From assembly GCF_038039535.1 (NCBI RefSeq), contig NZ_JBBPHP010000035.1, forward strand, positions 1 through 64,000: 64,000 bases of DNA. Reading direction: 5' to 3'. The notes under the pieces are model-generated. The model was not told where the DNA came from, did no database searches, and saw nothing but the letters and a program-made list of their open reading frames with translations. Below are positions 15,856 to 25,600 of this stretch, piece by piece (position 1 is the first letter of the stretch; each line of letters begins with the position of its first letter). Origin of the DNA: Catalinimonas sp038039535 (lineage in GTDB: Bacteria; Bacteroidota; Bacteroidia; Cytophagales; Cyclobacteriaceae). The translations under genes were made by a program, and so were the position numbers.

Positions 15856-18483
15856 TTATTTGAAAAGACCTAACTGGTCTTTTGAGGATTTATCTTTTTT
15901 TTTCTCGTTGATTTCCCATACCACCTCATCACCAGCAGATACATCTCCATTTTCCTTCACTTCTACTTTATTATTATCTTGATTCTTTTGCTCCTGACCA
16001 TTGGAAGGAGCATCATCAATGAGCACTAAATTTTTGACTTTGTGAGGAGTAAGTTGGTTACCCAGCGCTTTCCATCCTTTTATATCTACAATGATATCCA
16101 AATCAATAATCTGCTTCTCATGCTGCCTCTCTCCATCTTTTTTATAAGTCAACTCAACTTGCGGCTGCTTAAGCGTGGTGGCTAAAAGTAAGCGAGAACT
16201 GCGTGCATCTGTGATGAAGCAAAATTTACGATCTGATGAAGAAGTCTCAATCTGAAACCGTTTTACCAAATGATTTTTAGACAAGCCATCATAATATACC
16301 GCCGTGATCGTATGCTTTGGATCAAACTTTTCAAGTAATATGATACTATCAGGATCAAACTTATTGGTGAGTTCATACGATTTTATTTCATAACAGCCGT
16401 CTTTGTACATCGCCAAAATCTGATCCTCTCCCTCAAAATTACCCAGATATCTCCCCCTTTCATCTGTGTTGAGTGTACCTACAAAATCATCGTACCAGAT
16501 ATCCAAACCACCCATGGTAGACTCTCCTTCGGCCGTTTTTACAACCTTGCGAATAGGATATTTCGTAAGAATGTTTCCCTGAGCTCCCCTACCCTTAATA
16601 TCCAATGTGGCAAAGTCAAAATCAAATTCTTTGATTTTTGCTCTGGACCTTCCGGATAGATAAACCCTCACCATCTCAGCTTCGGCATTTGGATTGGCTG
16701 AGAAGTAATGCACTTTGGAGCCAGAATTACCTTTGGTCAGGTCATATTCCTTATCCCGGGTGACAGCTAATACCTGAAATCGTTTTACCATAGAGCGTCC
16801 TGATTTACCATCCTCATAAATCATGTTATACACTCTACGTTCGTCGTTTTTCCTGAAAATATCTACATGAATGATATCCTTACCCACGAATACTTTTTCG
16901 CTGATTCTACTTACCACGCACTTTCCATCAGCACGGAATACAATGATATCATCAATGTCAGAGCACTCGGTCACAAACTCATCTTTTTTGAGCCCATAAC
17001 CTATAAACCCATCTTTTCGGTTAACATAAAGCTTTTCATTAGTAGCAGCAACTACATTGGCAGAAATGGTGTCAAAGTTTTTGATCAGTGTTTTACGCTC
17101 TTTGCCCTTTCCATATTTATCCAGCAGATACTTGAAGTACTTAATGGCAAACTCCCGGATATGCTCCAGATCATACTTAGTCTGCTCAAGCTCATCCTGC
17201 ATTTTCTTCATGAGTTCGTCAGCCTTAAAGCTGTCAAACTTGGAGATTCGCTTAATTTTAATCTCAGTAAGTCTTACTAAATCATCCTGGGTAATCTCCC
17301 GGTAAAAGTCTTTTTTGAAAGGCTCTAAACCTTTATCAATTCTGCCTAAAACTTCTTCCCAGGTTTCCGCCTCTTCAATATCACGATATATCCTGTTTTC
17401 TATAAAGATCTTTTCCAGTGAAGCAAAGAGTATCTTCTCCATCAGCTCCTGGTACTTGATCTCCAATTCACGTTTCAGGAGATCAACTGTTTGTTCAGTA
17501 TTGACCTTGAGTAACTCATTGACACCTAAAAATCGAGGTTTATCTTCCAGAATCACACAAGTATTGGGCGAAATAGAAACCTCGCAGTCGGTGAAGGCAT
17601 AGAGGGCATCTTTGGTAATGTCTGGTGACTGTCCAGGAGCCAAAGAGATAAGAATTTCAATGTCCTTGGCAGTGTTATCTACTACCTTTTTGACCTTGAT
17701 CTTCCCTTTGTCATTGGCTTTTAGAATGGAATCAATAAGACTGTTGGTAGTGGTACCGAAGGGAATATCTCTGATAACCAATGTCTTTTTATCGTATTCT
17801 TCTATCGTGGCTCTTACCCTAACTTTTCCGCCTCGCTTACCTTCGTTATAATCCGTAAAATCAGCCATACCACCGGTTGGAAAATCGGGTAGAAGGTTGA
17901 TCTTTTTATTCTTTAAGAAATCTATTGAAGCTTGCAGGAGCTCACAGAAATTGTGCGGAAGGACTCTGGTAGATAAACCAACCGCAATTCCCTCTACCCC
18001 TTGTGCCAGTAAGAGTGGAAATTTTACAGGAAAAGTGACCGGTTCTTTTTTACGTCCGTCATAAGAAAGTTGCCATTCGGTAGTCTGAGGATTGAATACT
18101 ACATCCAAAGCAAATTTAGACAAACGAGCCTCAATGTAACGAGGCGCAGCAGCATTATCGCCAGTACGTAAATCTCCCCAGTTACCCTGGGTTTCTATTA
18201 ACAAATCCTTCTGGCCCATGCCTACCATAGCATCCCCAATGGAAGCATCTCCATGAGGGTGATACTGCATAGTTTGCCCAATGATATTGGCTACTTTATT
18301 AAATCTGCCGTCATCCATTTCCTTCATGGCATGAAGGATTCGTCTCTGCACTGGCTTGAAACCATCTTCAATGGCAGGTACTGCTCTTTCAAGAATAACG
18401 TAAGAGGCATACTCAAGAAACCAGTTCTCATACATGCCATCAATTCTTTCACCTGCCTGTAGTTCTTCGTCCTTTTCGCTCAT
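15856..18483 (-). CDS. parC: DNA topoisomerase IV subunit A
   Basis: Breakage-reunion subunit that decatenates daughter chromosomes with ParE. The 875 residues show the winged-helix/tower core with catalytic Tyr116 (in AAAPRYIEARLSKFA), the QYHPHGDASIGDAM block and GVEGIAVGLSTRVLPHN, and a long C-terminal half whose repeated strands (about 500-790) form the DNA-wrapping propeller. The tail ends in a charged, low-complexity stretch. Sequence style and the partner upstream favour ParC over GyrA. Third gene of the operon, 29 bases after the four-helix-bundle gene. Confidence 0.9.
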   Translation of the reverse strand: MSEKDEELQAGERIDGMYENWFLEYASYVILERAVPAIEDGFKPVQRRILHAMKEMDDGRFNKVANIIGQTMQYHPHGDASIGDAMVGMGQKDLLIETQGNWGDLRTGDNAAAPRYIEARLSKFALDVVFNPQTTEWQLSYDGRKKEPVTFPVKFPLLLAQGVEGIAVGLSTRVLPHNFCELLQASIDFLKNKKINLLPDFPTGGMADFTDYNEGKRGGKVRVRATIEEYDKKTLVIRDIPFGTTTNSLIDSILKANDKGKIKVKKVVDNTAKDIEILISLAPGQSPDITKDALYAFTDCEVSISPNTCVILEDKPRFLGVNELLKVNTEQTVDLLKRELEIKYQELMEKILFASLEKIFIENRIYRDIEEAETWEEVLGRIDKGLEPFKKDFYREITQDDLVRLTEIKIKRISKFDSFKADELMKKMQDELEQTKYDLEHIREFAIKYFKYLLDKYGKGKERKTLIKNFDTISANVVAATNEKLYVNRKDGFIGYGLKKDEFVTECSDIDDIIVFRADGKCVVSRISEKVFVGKDIIHVDIFRKNDERRVYNMIYEDGKSGRSMVKRFQVLAVTRDKEYDLTKGNSGSKVHYFSANPNAEAEMVRVYLSGRSRAKIKEFDFDFATLDIKGRGAQGNILTKYPIRKVVKTAEGESTMGGLDIWYDDFVGTLNTDERGRYLGNFEGEDQILAMYKDGCYEIKSYELTNKFDPDSIILLEKFDPKHTITAVYYDGLSKNHLVKRFQIETSSSDRKFCFITDARSSRLLLATTLKQPQVELTYKKDGERQHEKQIIDLDIIVDIKGWKALGNQLTPHKVKNLVLIDDAPSNGQEQKNQDNNKVEVKENGDVSAGDEVVWEINEKKKDKSSKDQLGLFK

Positions 18484-18512
18484 TTCTTTCTTATTGCTTA
18501 CTCCTTTAAATG

Positions 18513-19163
18513 TTATTTGACTTTGATTTGAAGTACTTTCAGCATATTTACCGTAATCATAATGGCTATGCCTAAGCTCAGATAAGCAAGAATCTGTATA
18601 CTACTCACTTTTCTTTGAGCATGTTTGTACAGCTTTTGCCCTACTGTAATCTGTATGTCCTCCAACTCATGAGTAGTGTCCAAAAGCATATCAAATGCGG
18701 TCATGCTTTCCTGCCGATATACTTGGCTAGCCTTTTCAAATTGATTACTTTCTATATGCTGGATGATCCTATTTTCAATCCTCCTATAGTCTTCTACCAG
18801 CTCATTGAACTCAGATAAGCTGTTAGCCTCATCAACTGTCAGATGGGTTTTTGCATACTTTGCCTCTATCTGATCAATAAGCCGGTTGTTTTCCCTGATC
18901 TTATTAATTACCTCTGGTGCGCCTTCGTACTTCTCCATATACACCAGTTCTTCCAAATTGAGCCGATTCCGATAAAACTGCTCCTGTATCTTGGCCAGAT
19001 CAAAAGAAGGCACCAGCCGGTCTTCTAACATGGATTTAAAATCATGCGAAAAGTCTGACAAATTTCTTGAGGTCACTATTGTAAGCACATTGAGTAACAC
19101 CAATACTACCAAAAATGAAATAATTATTCTTTCTCTGTTAGATAACTTGCCAAGGAATCGCAT
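18513..19163 (-). CDS. membrane four-helix-bundle (4HB_MCP-like) sensor protein
   Basis: A protein of 216 residues with an N-terminal membrane helix (about 13-32), a helical periplasmic domain of about 155 residues resembling the four-helix-bundle ligand domain of chemoreceptors (LVPSFDLAKIQEQFYRNRLN is the clearest part), and a second membrane helix (about 190-210) after which only about six residues remain. It therefore looks like a chemoreceptor sensory module without HAMP or signalling domain. It sits between parE (16 bases) and parC (29 bases) in the same direction, so it is cotranscribed with topoisomerase IV. Function unknown; a partner protein would be needed for signalling. Confidence 0.75.
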   Translation of the reverse strand: MRFLGKLSNRERIIISFLVVLVLLNVLTIVTSRNLSDFSHDFKSMLEDRLVPSFDLAKIQEQFYRNRLNLEELVYMEKYEGAPEVINKIRENNRLIDQIEAKYAKTHLTVDEANSLSEFNELVEDYRRIENRIIQHIESNQFEKASQVYRQESMTAFDMLLDTTHELEDIQITVGQKLYKHAQRKVSSIQILAYLSLGIAIMITVNMLKVLQIKVK

Positions 19164-19179
19164 AAAATATAAAATTGGA

Positions 19180-21045
19180 TTACACTGCTACCTCTTCCAC
19201 CAAATCTTTTTCTACCCTGAGCCTATCAATGATGAATGTCTGACGGTCAGGCGTATTTTTGCCCATATAAAAAGTAAGAAGTTTCTTAATGCTTACTTTA
19301 TCATCTATAATAATAGGCTGAAGCCTGATCTCCTCCCCAATGAAAGCACCAAATTCATCAGGCGATATTTCACCTAATCCCTTGAAGCGAGTTATCTCAG
19401 GCTTATTGCCCAGCTTATTTACTGCCTGTCGTTTCTCATCCTCTGAATAGCAATAGATTGTCTCTTTCTTGTTTCTCACTCTGAATAGCGGCGTATCCAG
19501 GATAAAAACATGGCCGTTGCGAACCAAATCAGGGAAAAACTGTAAAAAGAATGTCAGCATGAGCAATCTTATGTGCATGCCATCCACATCAGCGTCAGTA
19601 GCAATGATGATTTTGCGATAACGTAAACCATCCAGCCCATCTTCAATATTCAAAGCATGCTGAAGCAGATTGAACTCCTCATTTTCATATACCACTTTTT
19701 TTGTCAGGGAGAAGCAGTTTAAAGGTTTACCTCTTAAGCTAAAAACCGCCTGAGTTTGCACATCTCTTGATTTGGTGATTGATCCACTGGCAGAGTCACC
19801 CTCAGTGATGAAAATCATGGTATCATCGCCTTTTTCTCCTTTTTTGTCATCGTAATGCATACGACAATCTCTCAGCTTTTTATTGTGCAAATTGGCCTTC
19901 TTAGCTCTTTCATTGGCCAGTTTCTTGATGCCCGCAATTTCTTTCCTTTCTCTTTCAGATTGCTGAATACGCTTGAGTAGCGCATTGGCGGTATCCTGAT
20001 GCCTATGTAGATAGTTATCCAGCTGTTTTTTGATGAAGTCATTTATAAAAGTCCGCATGGTAGGACCTTCAGGACCTACGTTTTGTGAGCCTAACTTTGT
20101 TTTGGTTTGTGACTCAAAAACCGGCTCCTGCACTCTTACTGATATCGCAGCTACAATGGAAGCACGAACATCTGACGCATCAAAGTTTTTGTTGTAAAAC
20201 TCACGTATAGTTTTTACAACTGCCTCACGGAATGCCGCCAGGTGTGTACCTCCCTGTGTAGTATACTGACCATTGACAAAGGAATAATATTCTTCACCAT
20301 ACTGATTGGTATGAGACATTGCAATCTCTATATCCTCACCTTTCAGGTGTATGATTGGATAGCGAAGATTATCTTCTGAGGTTTTATTAGAGAGAAGGTC
20401 CAAAAGTCCATTCTCAGAATGATACTTTTTTCCATTAAAATTAATGGTGAGACCTGAATTCAGGTAAGCATAATTCCAGAGTTGGTTTTCAAGAAACTGA
20501 GGCCTGAAATGAAAGTTTTTAAAGACGTCATCATCCGGTTCAAATACGATAAGGGTACCATTCTTATCAGTGGATTTGGTAATTTTGGCATCATTGGTGA
20601 TCACGCCTCTCTCAAACTCTGCAATTTTAGTTTTTCCCTCCCGGAAGGACTGTACTTTGAAATGGTTAGAAAGGGCATTAACGGCCTTGGTACCTACACC
20701 ATTCAATCCGACAGATTTTTGAAATGCTTTGGAGTCGTATTTTCCGCCGGTATTTATTTTGGATACACAATCAACCACTTTGCCCAGAGGTATCCCACGA
20801 CCATAGTCTCTGATTTCTACTCTCTTTTCAGTAACCTTAATGTCTATATTTTTACCGAAGCCCATCACGTGCTCGTCAATACAGTTATCTATTACCTCTT
20901 TGACCAATACATATATTCCATCATCAAAAGAAGAACCATCTCCAAGCTTACCTATGTACATACCTGGTCTCAAGCGAATATGCTCACGCCAGTCCAGCGA
21001 ACGTATACTGTCTTCGGTGTAGTTACTGTGATTGTTGTCTGCCAT
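19180..21045 (-). CDS. parE: DNA topoisomerase IV subunit B
   Basis: ATPase subunit of topoisomerase IV. The 621 residues contain the GHKL ATPase domain (RPGMYIGKLGDGSS; EVIDNCIDEH with the catalytic Glu; GLNGVGTKAVNAL), the transducer domain, and the TOPRIM domain with FITEGDSASGSI and the acidic DADVDGMHIR triad. Length and lack of a GyrB insertion fit ParE of Bacteroidota. First gene of the parE / four-helix protein / parC operon; the 190 bases upstream hold only an imperfect promoter match (TATACTTG on the minus strand near 21122-21129). Confidence 0.92.
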   Translation of the reverse strand: MADNNHSNYTEDSIRSLDWREHIRLRPGMYIGKLGDGSSFDDGIYVLVKEVIDNCIDEHVMGFGKNIDIKVTEKRVEIRDYGRGIPLGKVVDCVSKINTGGKYDSKAFQKSVGLNGVGTKAVNALSNHFKVQSFREGKTKIAEFERGVITNDAKITKSTDKNGTLIVFEPDDDVFKNFHFRPQFLENQLWNYAYLNSGLTINFNGKKYHSENGLLDLLSNKTSEDNLRYPIIHLKGEDIEIAMSHTNQYGEEYYSFVNGQYTTQGGTHLAAFREAVVKTIREFYNKNFDASDVRASIVAAISVRVQEPVFESQTKTKLGSQNVGPEGPTMRTFINDFIKKQLDNYLHRHQDTANALLKRIQQSERERKEIAGIKKLANERAKKANLHNKKLRDCRMHYDDKKGEKGDDTMIFITEGDSASGSITKSRDVQTQAVFSLRGKPLNCFSLTKKVVYENEEFNLLQHALNIEDGLDGLRYRKIIIATDADVDGMHIRLLMLTFFLQFFPDLVRNGHVFILDTPLFRVRNKKETIYCYSEDEKRQAVNKLGNKPEITRFKGLGEISPDEFGAFIGEEIRLQPIIIDDKVSIKKLLTFYMGKNTPDRQTFIIDRLRVEKDLVEEVAV

Positions 21046-21237
21046 ATTGTTTCAGAAAAAAACTTATAATACGTAAAATTTGCCTTGAACGCTCTAAATT
21101 GAGGATTTCTTATTCTTAATGCAAGTATATTCCCTGAGGAAACAGTTAAGGTTTTAACTTAGTTCGCCCCCTTTATTTGCTTGAATTTCAGCCAAATTGC
21201 CCGGGAAAAGTAAGGAGAAATTGGGCTTAAAAAAAAT

Positions 21238-21999
21238 TTAAATTTCTAAGCTCAGACTATCATATGCCAGATGAACATGCGCAGGTAACATACGACTTAC
21301 CTCCTGATGCATACCCAAATTATGGCTAATGTGGGTAAGAAAAGCCTGACGGGGATTTATTTCATCAATTAACTCCAGAGATTCTTCCAAAGTAAAATGA
21401 GAAATATGCTGTTTGTGTTGGAGAGCATTGAGCACTAAAACTTCCGTTCCTTTTATTTTTTCTTTTTCTGTCTCGGCAATAGATTTTGCATCTGTGATAT
21501 AGGTAAAATTTTTGACTCTATAACCGAATACTGGAAGCTTGTAATGAAGCACTTCTATAGGCGTAAAAGTAACACCTTCTGCTTCAAAGGGTTGGTTTTC
21601 AATTTCGTTGACGACTACCTTGGGTACACCAGGATATTTATCAGCAGCGAAGACATAGGCAAACTCCTGCCTGAGTTGTGCTATTACCTGTTTGCTGGCG
21701 AAAACCGGCATATCTTTTTGCTGAGAGAAATTAAATCCTCTCACATCATCCATACCAGCGATGTGATCTTTGTGCTGATGGGTAAAGATTAAGGCATCCA
21801 GATGGGTGATTTGATTGCTCAGCACTTGTTGTCTGAAGTCGGGACCAGAATCTATGATGAAGCTTTTTCCATCTATTTCTATATGGACAGATGACCTCAG
21901 ACGCTTATCCCGATAATCAAGTGAGCTACATACTTTGCATTGACAGTTAATCACTGGTACACCCTGCGATGTACCAGTGCCTAAAAAAGTTACTCTCAA
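21238..21999 (-). CDS. PhnP-like metallo-beta-lactamase-fold hydrolase
   Basis: A cytoplasmic binuclear-metal hydrolase of 253 residues, probably a phosphodiesterase. It has the N-terminal GTGTSQGVP motif, the extra cysteine cluster seen in PhnP relatives (Cys19, Cys21, Cys24), the metal site HQHKDH (74-79), a later ITDAKS block and the C-terminal THISHN motif. Such genes are widespread single genes in Bacteroidota with no settled substrate. Here it is the last gene of a four-gene overlapping signalling operon; its ATG overlaps the stop of the 94-residue gene by four bases (ATGA). Confidence 0.87.
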   Translation of the reverse strand: MRVTFLGTGTSQGVPVINCQCKVCSSLDYRDKRLRSSVHIEIDGKSFIIDSGPDFRQQVLSNQITHLDALIFTHQHKDHIAGMDDVRGFNFSQQKDMPVFASKQVIAQLRQEFAYVFAADKYPGVPKVVVNEIENQPFEAEGVTFTPIEVLHYKLPVFGYRVKNFTYITDAKSIAETEKEKIKGTEVLVLNALQHKQHISHFTLEESLELIDEINPRQAFLTHISHNLGMHQEVSRMLPAHVHLAYDSLSLEI

Positions 22000-22280
22000 A
22001 TCTTAGAGGAAGTTTCCAGTATTTCCAGAAGAAATTTTTTATTTTTATCACTCAGGGATTCAATATCAAGATCCACCAGTTTGATGATATCCATCAGACA
22101 GTTTATTTTACCTTCAAGAGGATAATATTTATTGATGATCGCCACCTTGGTTTCGTTAAGAATGCAATACCCTGACTTAAAATTACCTTTCTCGTAACGT
22201 AATACGTAATCTGACTCAGCAAATAAATCCTCCAGCTTGTTTAAAAAATGCTTAGTGTATTTTACTTCTCCACCAGCCAT
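21996..22280 (-). CDS. conserved small cytoplasmic protein, unknown function
   Basis: Ninety-four residues, no signal peptide or membrane segment. The block YVLRYEKGNFKSGYCILN followed by INKYYPLEGKINCLMDI is of the kind conserved in Bacteroidota hypothetical proteins that sit beside metallo-hydrolase genes, but I know no function for it. It overlaps the response-regulator gene upstream by one base and the hydrolase gene downstream by four, so its translation is coupled to both. Confidence 0.75.
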   Translation of the reverse strand: MAGGEVKYTKHFLNKLEDLFAESDYVLRYEKGNFKSGYCILNETKVAIINKYYPLEGKINCLMDIIKLVDLDIESLSDKNKKFLLEILETSSKI

Positions 22281-22657
22281 TAGCTCGTATATTTTTTCAC
22301 TACCTCTACCAGATGATCAAAGTTTAGAGGTTTTTGTAAATATTCGTTGATTCCTACGTTGGTAAATTCTTCTACTGAGTAATTTTTAGCATTACCTGTA
22401 ATAGCTATTATGGGTATAGTTGATTTTTGAGGATCATCCATTGCTCTAATTTGCTTAGTGCATTCCATGCCATCCATTTTGGGCATTCCGATGTCCATCA
22501 GAATAATGTCATAGTCATCAGCTTCAATCGCTTTAAGCACCTCTTCCCCGTTTTTTACAGAATCTATTTCATAATTCTGAAACTGGAGAACTTTTTTTGT
22601 CAGGTTTTGAATCACTGAACTATCTTCAGCGACTAACACTTTTTTAGTATTGGCCAT
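22280..22657 (-). CDS. CheY-like single-domain response regulator
   Basis: Receiver domain only (125 residues): acidic pocket Glu11/Asp12, phospho-acceptor Asp55 in LMDIGMPKMDG, the conserved Thr of the IIAITGNA strand and the Lys of YLQKPLNF. With no output domain it must act by protein contact. Its start overlaps the end of the upstream hybrid kinase by 14 bases, making it the probable final acceptor of the kinase's phosphorelay. Confidence 0.93.
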   Translation of the reverse strand: MANTKKVLVAEDSSVIQNLTKKVLQFQNYEIDSVKNGEEVLKAIEADDYDIILMDIGMPKMDGMECTKQIRAMDDPQKSTIPIIAITGNAKNYSVEEFTNVGINEYLQKPLNFDHLVEVVKKYTS

Positions 22658-25600
22658 CTTTAAATGAATTTAAAAAGCTTTTGAACTCAAGTTGAAATTC
22701 TGAAAAATATGATTGCAGGAGTTCCAAATCATTACCAAGATCCGATGTTTTGCCTTGCTTAAGTTCAGCCTCAATATGAGTAACCAGCTTGGCTAAACGA
22801 TCTATTCCCAAGGTACTGGAATTACCTTTCAATGTGTGCAATTTACTTAAAATATCGTCATAATCTTCTTTTTTAAGGGATTCTGTACAAGAATTAATCA
22901 GCGACTTTGCCTCCTCTTCAAAATCACTTAGGGTTTCAATGATAATTTCTTTTCCACCGTATTTTTCCAGATCTTTTAGTGTCTCAAAATTTACAATTTT
23001 ATCGTCCGTATCCAATGACTCACCATTCAAAAAAGCTGGAGCTAACTCCTGCTCACTGCTCAGTACTTCTACTAATTTATTAACAAGAAGCTTAGGCCGG
23101 ATAGGCTTTGACACATAGTCGTCCAAGCCAGCATTAATAAATTTTTCTTTATCACCCTGCATTGAATAAGCAGTCATGGCAATGATAGGAGGAACTGTCT
23201 CAAGCCCCAATGAACGGATAGCTTTAGTCGCCGCAATGCCATCCATTTCAGGCATCTGAATATCCATCAGAATCACATCAAAATTATGATTTTTCACTAA
23301 CTCAATGGCTTTTTTACCACTCTCAGCCATGGTTACCTGACAATGAGATTTTTCCAGAATCTTACTGGATACCTTACGGTTGACAAGATTATCATCCACC
23401 AGTAATACCTGGGGCTTATATTTTTTTAAGTAATCATAAGCGTCTTCATTTTGAGCTTTTTCTTCCTCAGGCGCGGCGGCTTCATTTGCTTTAAAAGTAA
23501 ACCAAAAAGTACTACCTGAGCCTGTTTTTGAATGTAAGCCAACCTCTCCCCCCATCAGTGTGGCCAACTGTTTTGAGATCGCTAATCCTAAGCCAGTGCC
23601 TTTATATTTTTTATTAATGGAGCTATCTATCTGATTGAAATTCTGAAACAACTCCTGCTGAGCGCTTTCAGATATTCCAATTCCGGTATCAGTCACTGAT
23701 ATTTTCAGTAGTATTTGTCCACCTTTCAAAGGTTTATCAACTGCATCTTCCTTAGCTACATGTATACGCACACTACCGTCTTGGTCAGTGAATTTAATCG
23801 CATTGGAAGTTAAATTAGAGATGATTTGCAAAACCCTGGTTTCATCAATTTTTACATATTCGGGCAAGTCTTTTTCAAGGGTGAAGTTAAAAGCGATACC
23901 TTTAGCTCGTGCTTGCTGTGAGAAGAGTGCATGTACTTTACCAGGAACTGATTTGAGGGGTACAATACTCTTATGAAGTTTCATTTTGCCTGCCTCTATT
24001 TTAGACAGGTCAAGAATATCATTCAGTATGTTAAGCAGTATTTCAGATGATTTTTTGATCGTCTGCACAAAGTCTTCCTGCTCCTCATCCAATGAGGTAT
24101 CTGCTAGGAGATCAATCATGCTGATGATACCATTCATCGGTGTTCTGATCTCATGGCTCATATTAGCCAAGAAGCCTTCCTTAACTTTCAGGGAGCGCTC
24201 AGCAACATCTTTTGCTCTTTGTAACTCCTGACTTGCTTTCTTGAGTTGAGTAATATCACGCGCTACTCCTTCAATCTCTACTGGCTTTCGGGAATAATTA
24301 TAAATCAGGCGAACATTACAAATACATTGCAACAACTCACCATCGGCTTTGATGATTGAAGCTTCAAAATTTCTGACAGATTTATATTTAACTAGCTGCC
24401 GGATCAAATTTTTAGTGCGACTATCATACAAATAGTAATTAGTAATGTTTTTTCCTACTACATCATAAGTATGATAATCGGTAAGCTCCTGTACAGAGGG
24501 GCTGATTAGTGAAATGGTCCCATCCAGGTGACACCTAAAATATATATCCTGAAACGACTCAAAAATATTTCTAAACTTTTCCTCACTATCAATCACTTTG
24601 AGCTCAGAATCCTTCTTTACAGAAACATCATGTGCTATCCCGGAAACCTCTCTGATCGTTCCGTCTTCGCGGTAGATGGGGTTAATAAAGATTTGAAACC
24701 ATTTTTGTTCATGATTTTCACTTTCCAAATGCAGCTCATACTCAGAGGGATTACCATCCAGTGCCATTTCATAGCGCATTTGCCAAATGTTCAGATACTC
24801 TGCAGTTGCCTGCTTATTGGTATCATTGAAAACTTCTCCTAATGCCGGAGGAATACCATAACGCTCAATTGCAAAATTTTCAAAATTCTTATTGAAAGTG
24901 GTAAATCTTAATGACCTGTCTACCGACCAGATTAAATGGCTACTGCTTTGAAAAATAGCATTGAGCCGGCTGGTTTGTTCATTCAGCTTCTCTTCATTGA
25001 GTTTCCTTTCTACTGCCAGGGCAACCTGTCCGGATACAAAGTCTAAAAGATCCATATCCCGGGTGGTAAGCCCATCAGAAGACTCAAAATGCTGTAATGA
25101 AATCAGACCTATCGTTCTATTCTTAATTTTGAGAGGAACGCCGAGCCATATTTTTGGGAGCACAGATAGGGGTCTGATAAACTTTTTTTCGGCCAGTTTT
25201 TCCAGATCATGTGCATAAAGAAATACCGGCTCGTTGGTATTAATCACGTATCTGACCAGATCAGACTGACTCTTGCTTCTATCGTAGGGGCCAACATTCT
25301 GCTTCAATCCTGAAATGAAATATGGAAATCTGACTTGTTGATCTTCTCCCATCAAAGCGATATAAAAATTATCGGCTTTTATGACTCTTTTCAGCTCACG
25401 ATGAATATTAAAATAAAGCGTATCCAGATCAGGGCTGTGAATAGTAAGGTTCGCAATGCTGTTGTATAAATTCTGCGCTCTCTCCGCTCTAACCTGTTCA
25501 CTGATATCATAAAATATGCCTCTGTATTCTACCTCATTGCCGTTTCTTTTCACTGTCAGGCTACCAGAGACATACACATTTTTACCAGTCTTATTGATAA

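Noticed and set aside
20482..21069. 195-residue plus-strand frame over parE
   Set aside because: Lies across the highly conserved ATPase domain of parE on the other strand and has no recognisable domain.
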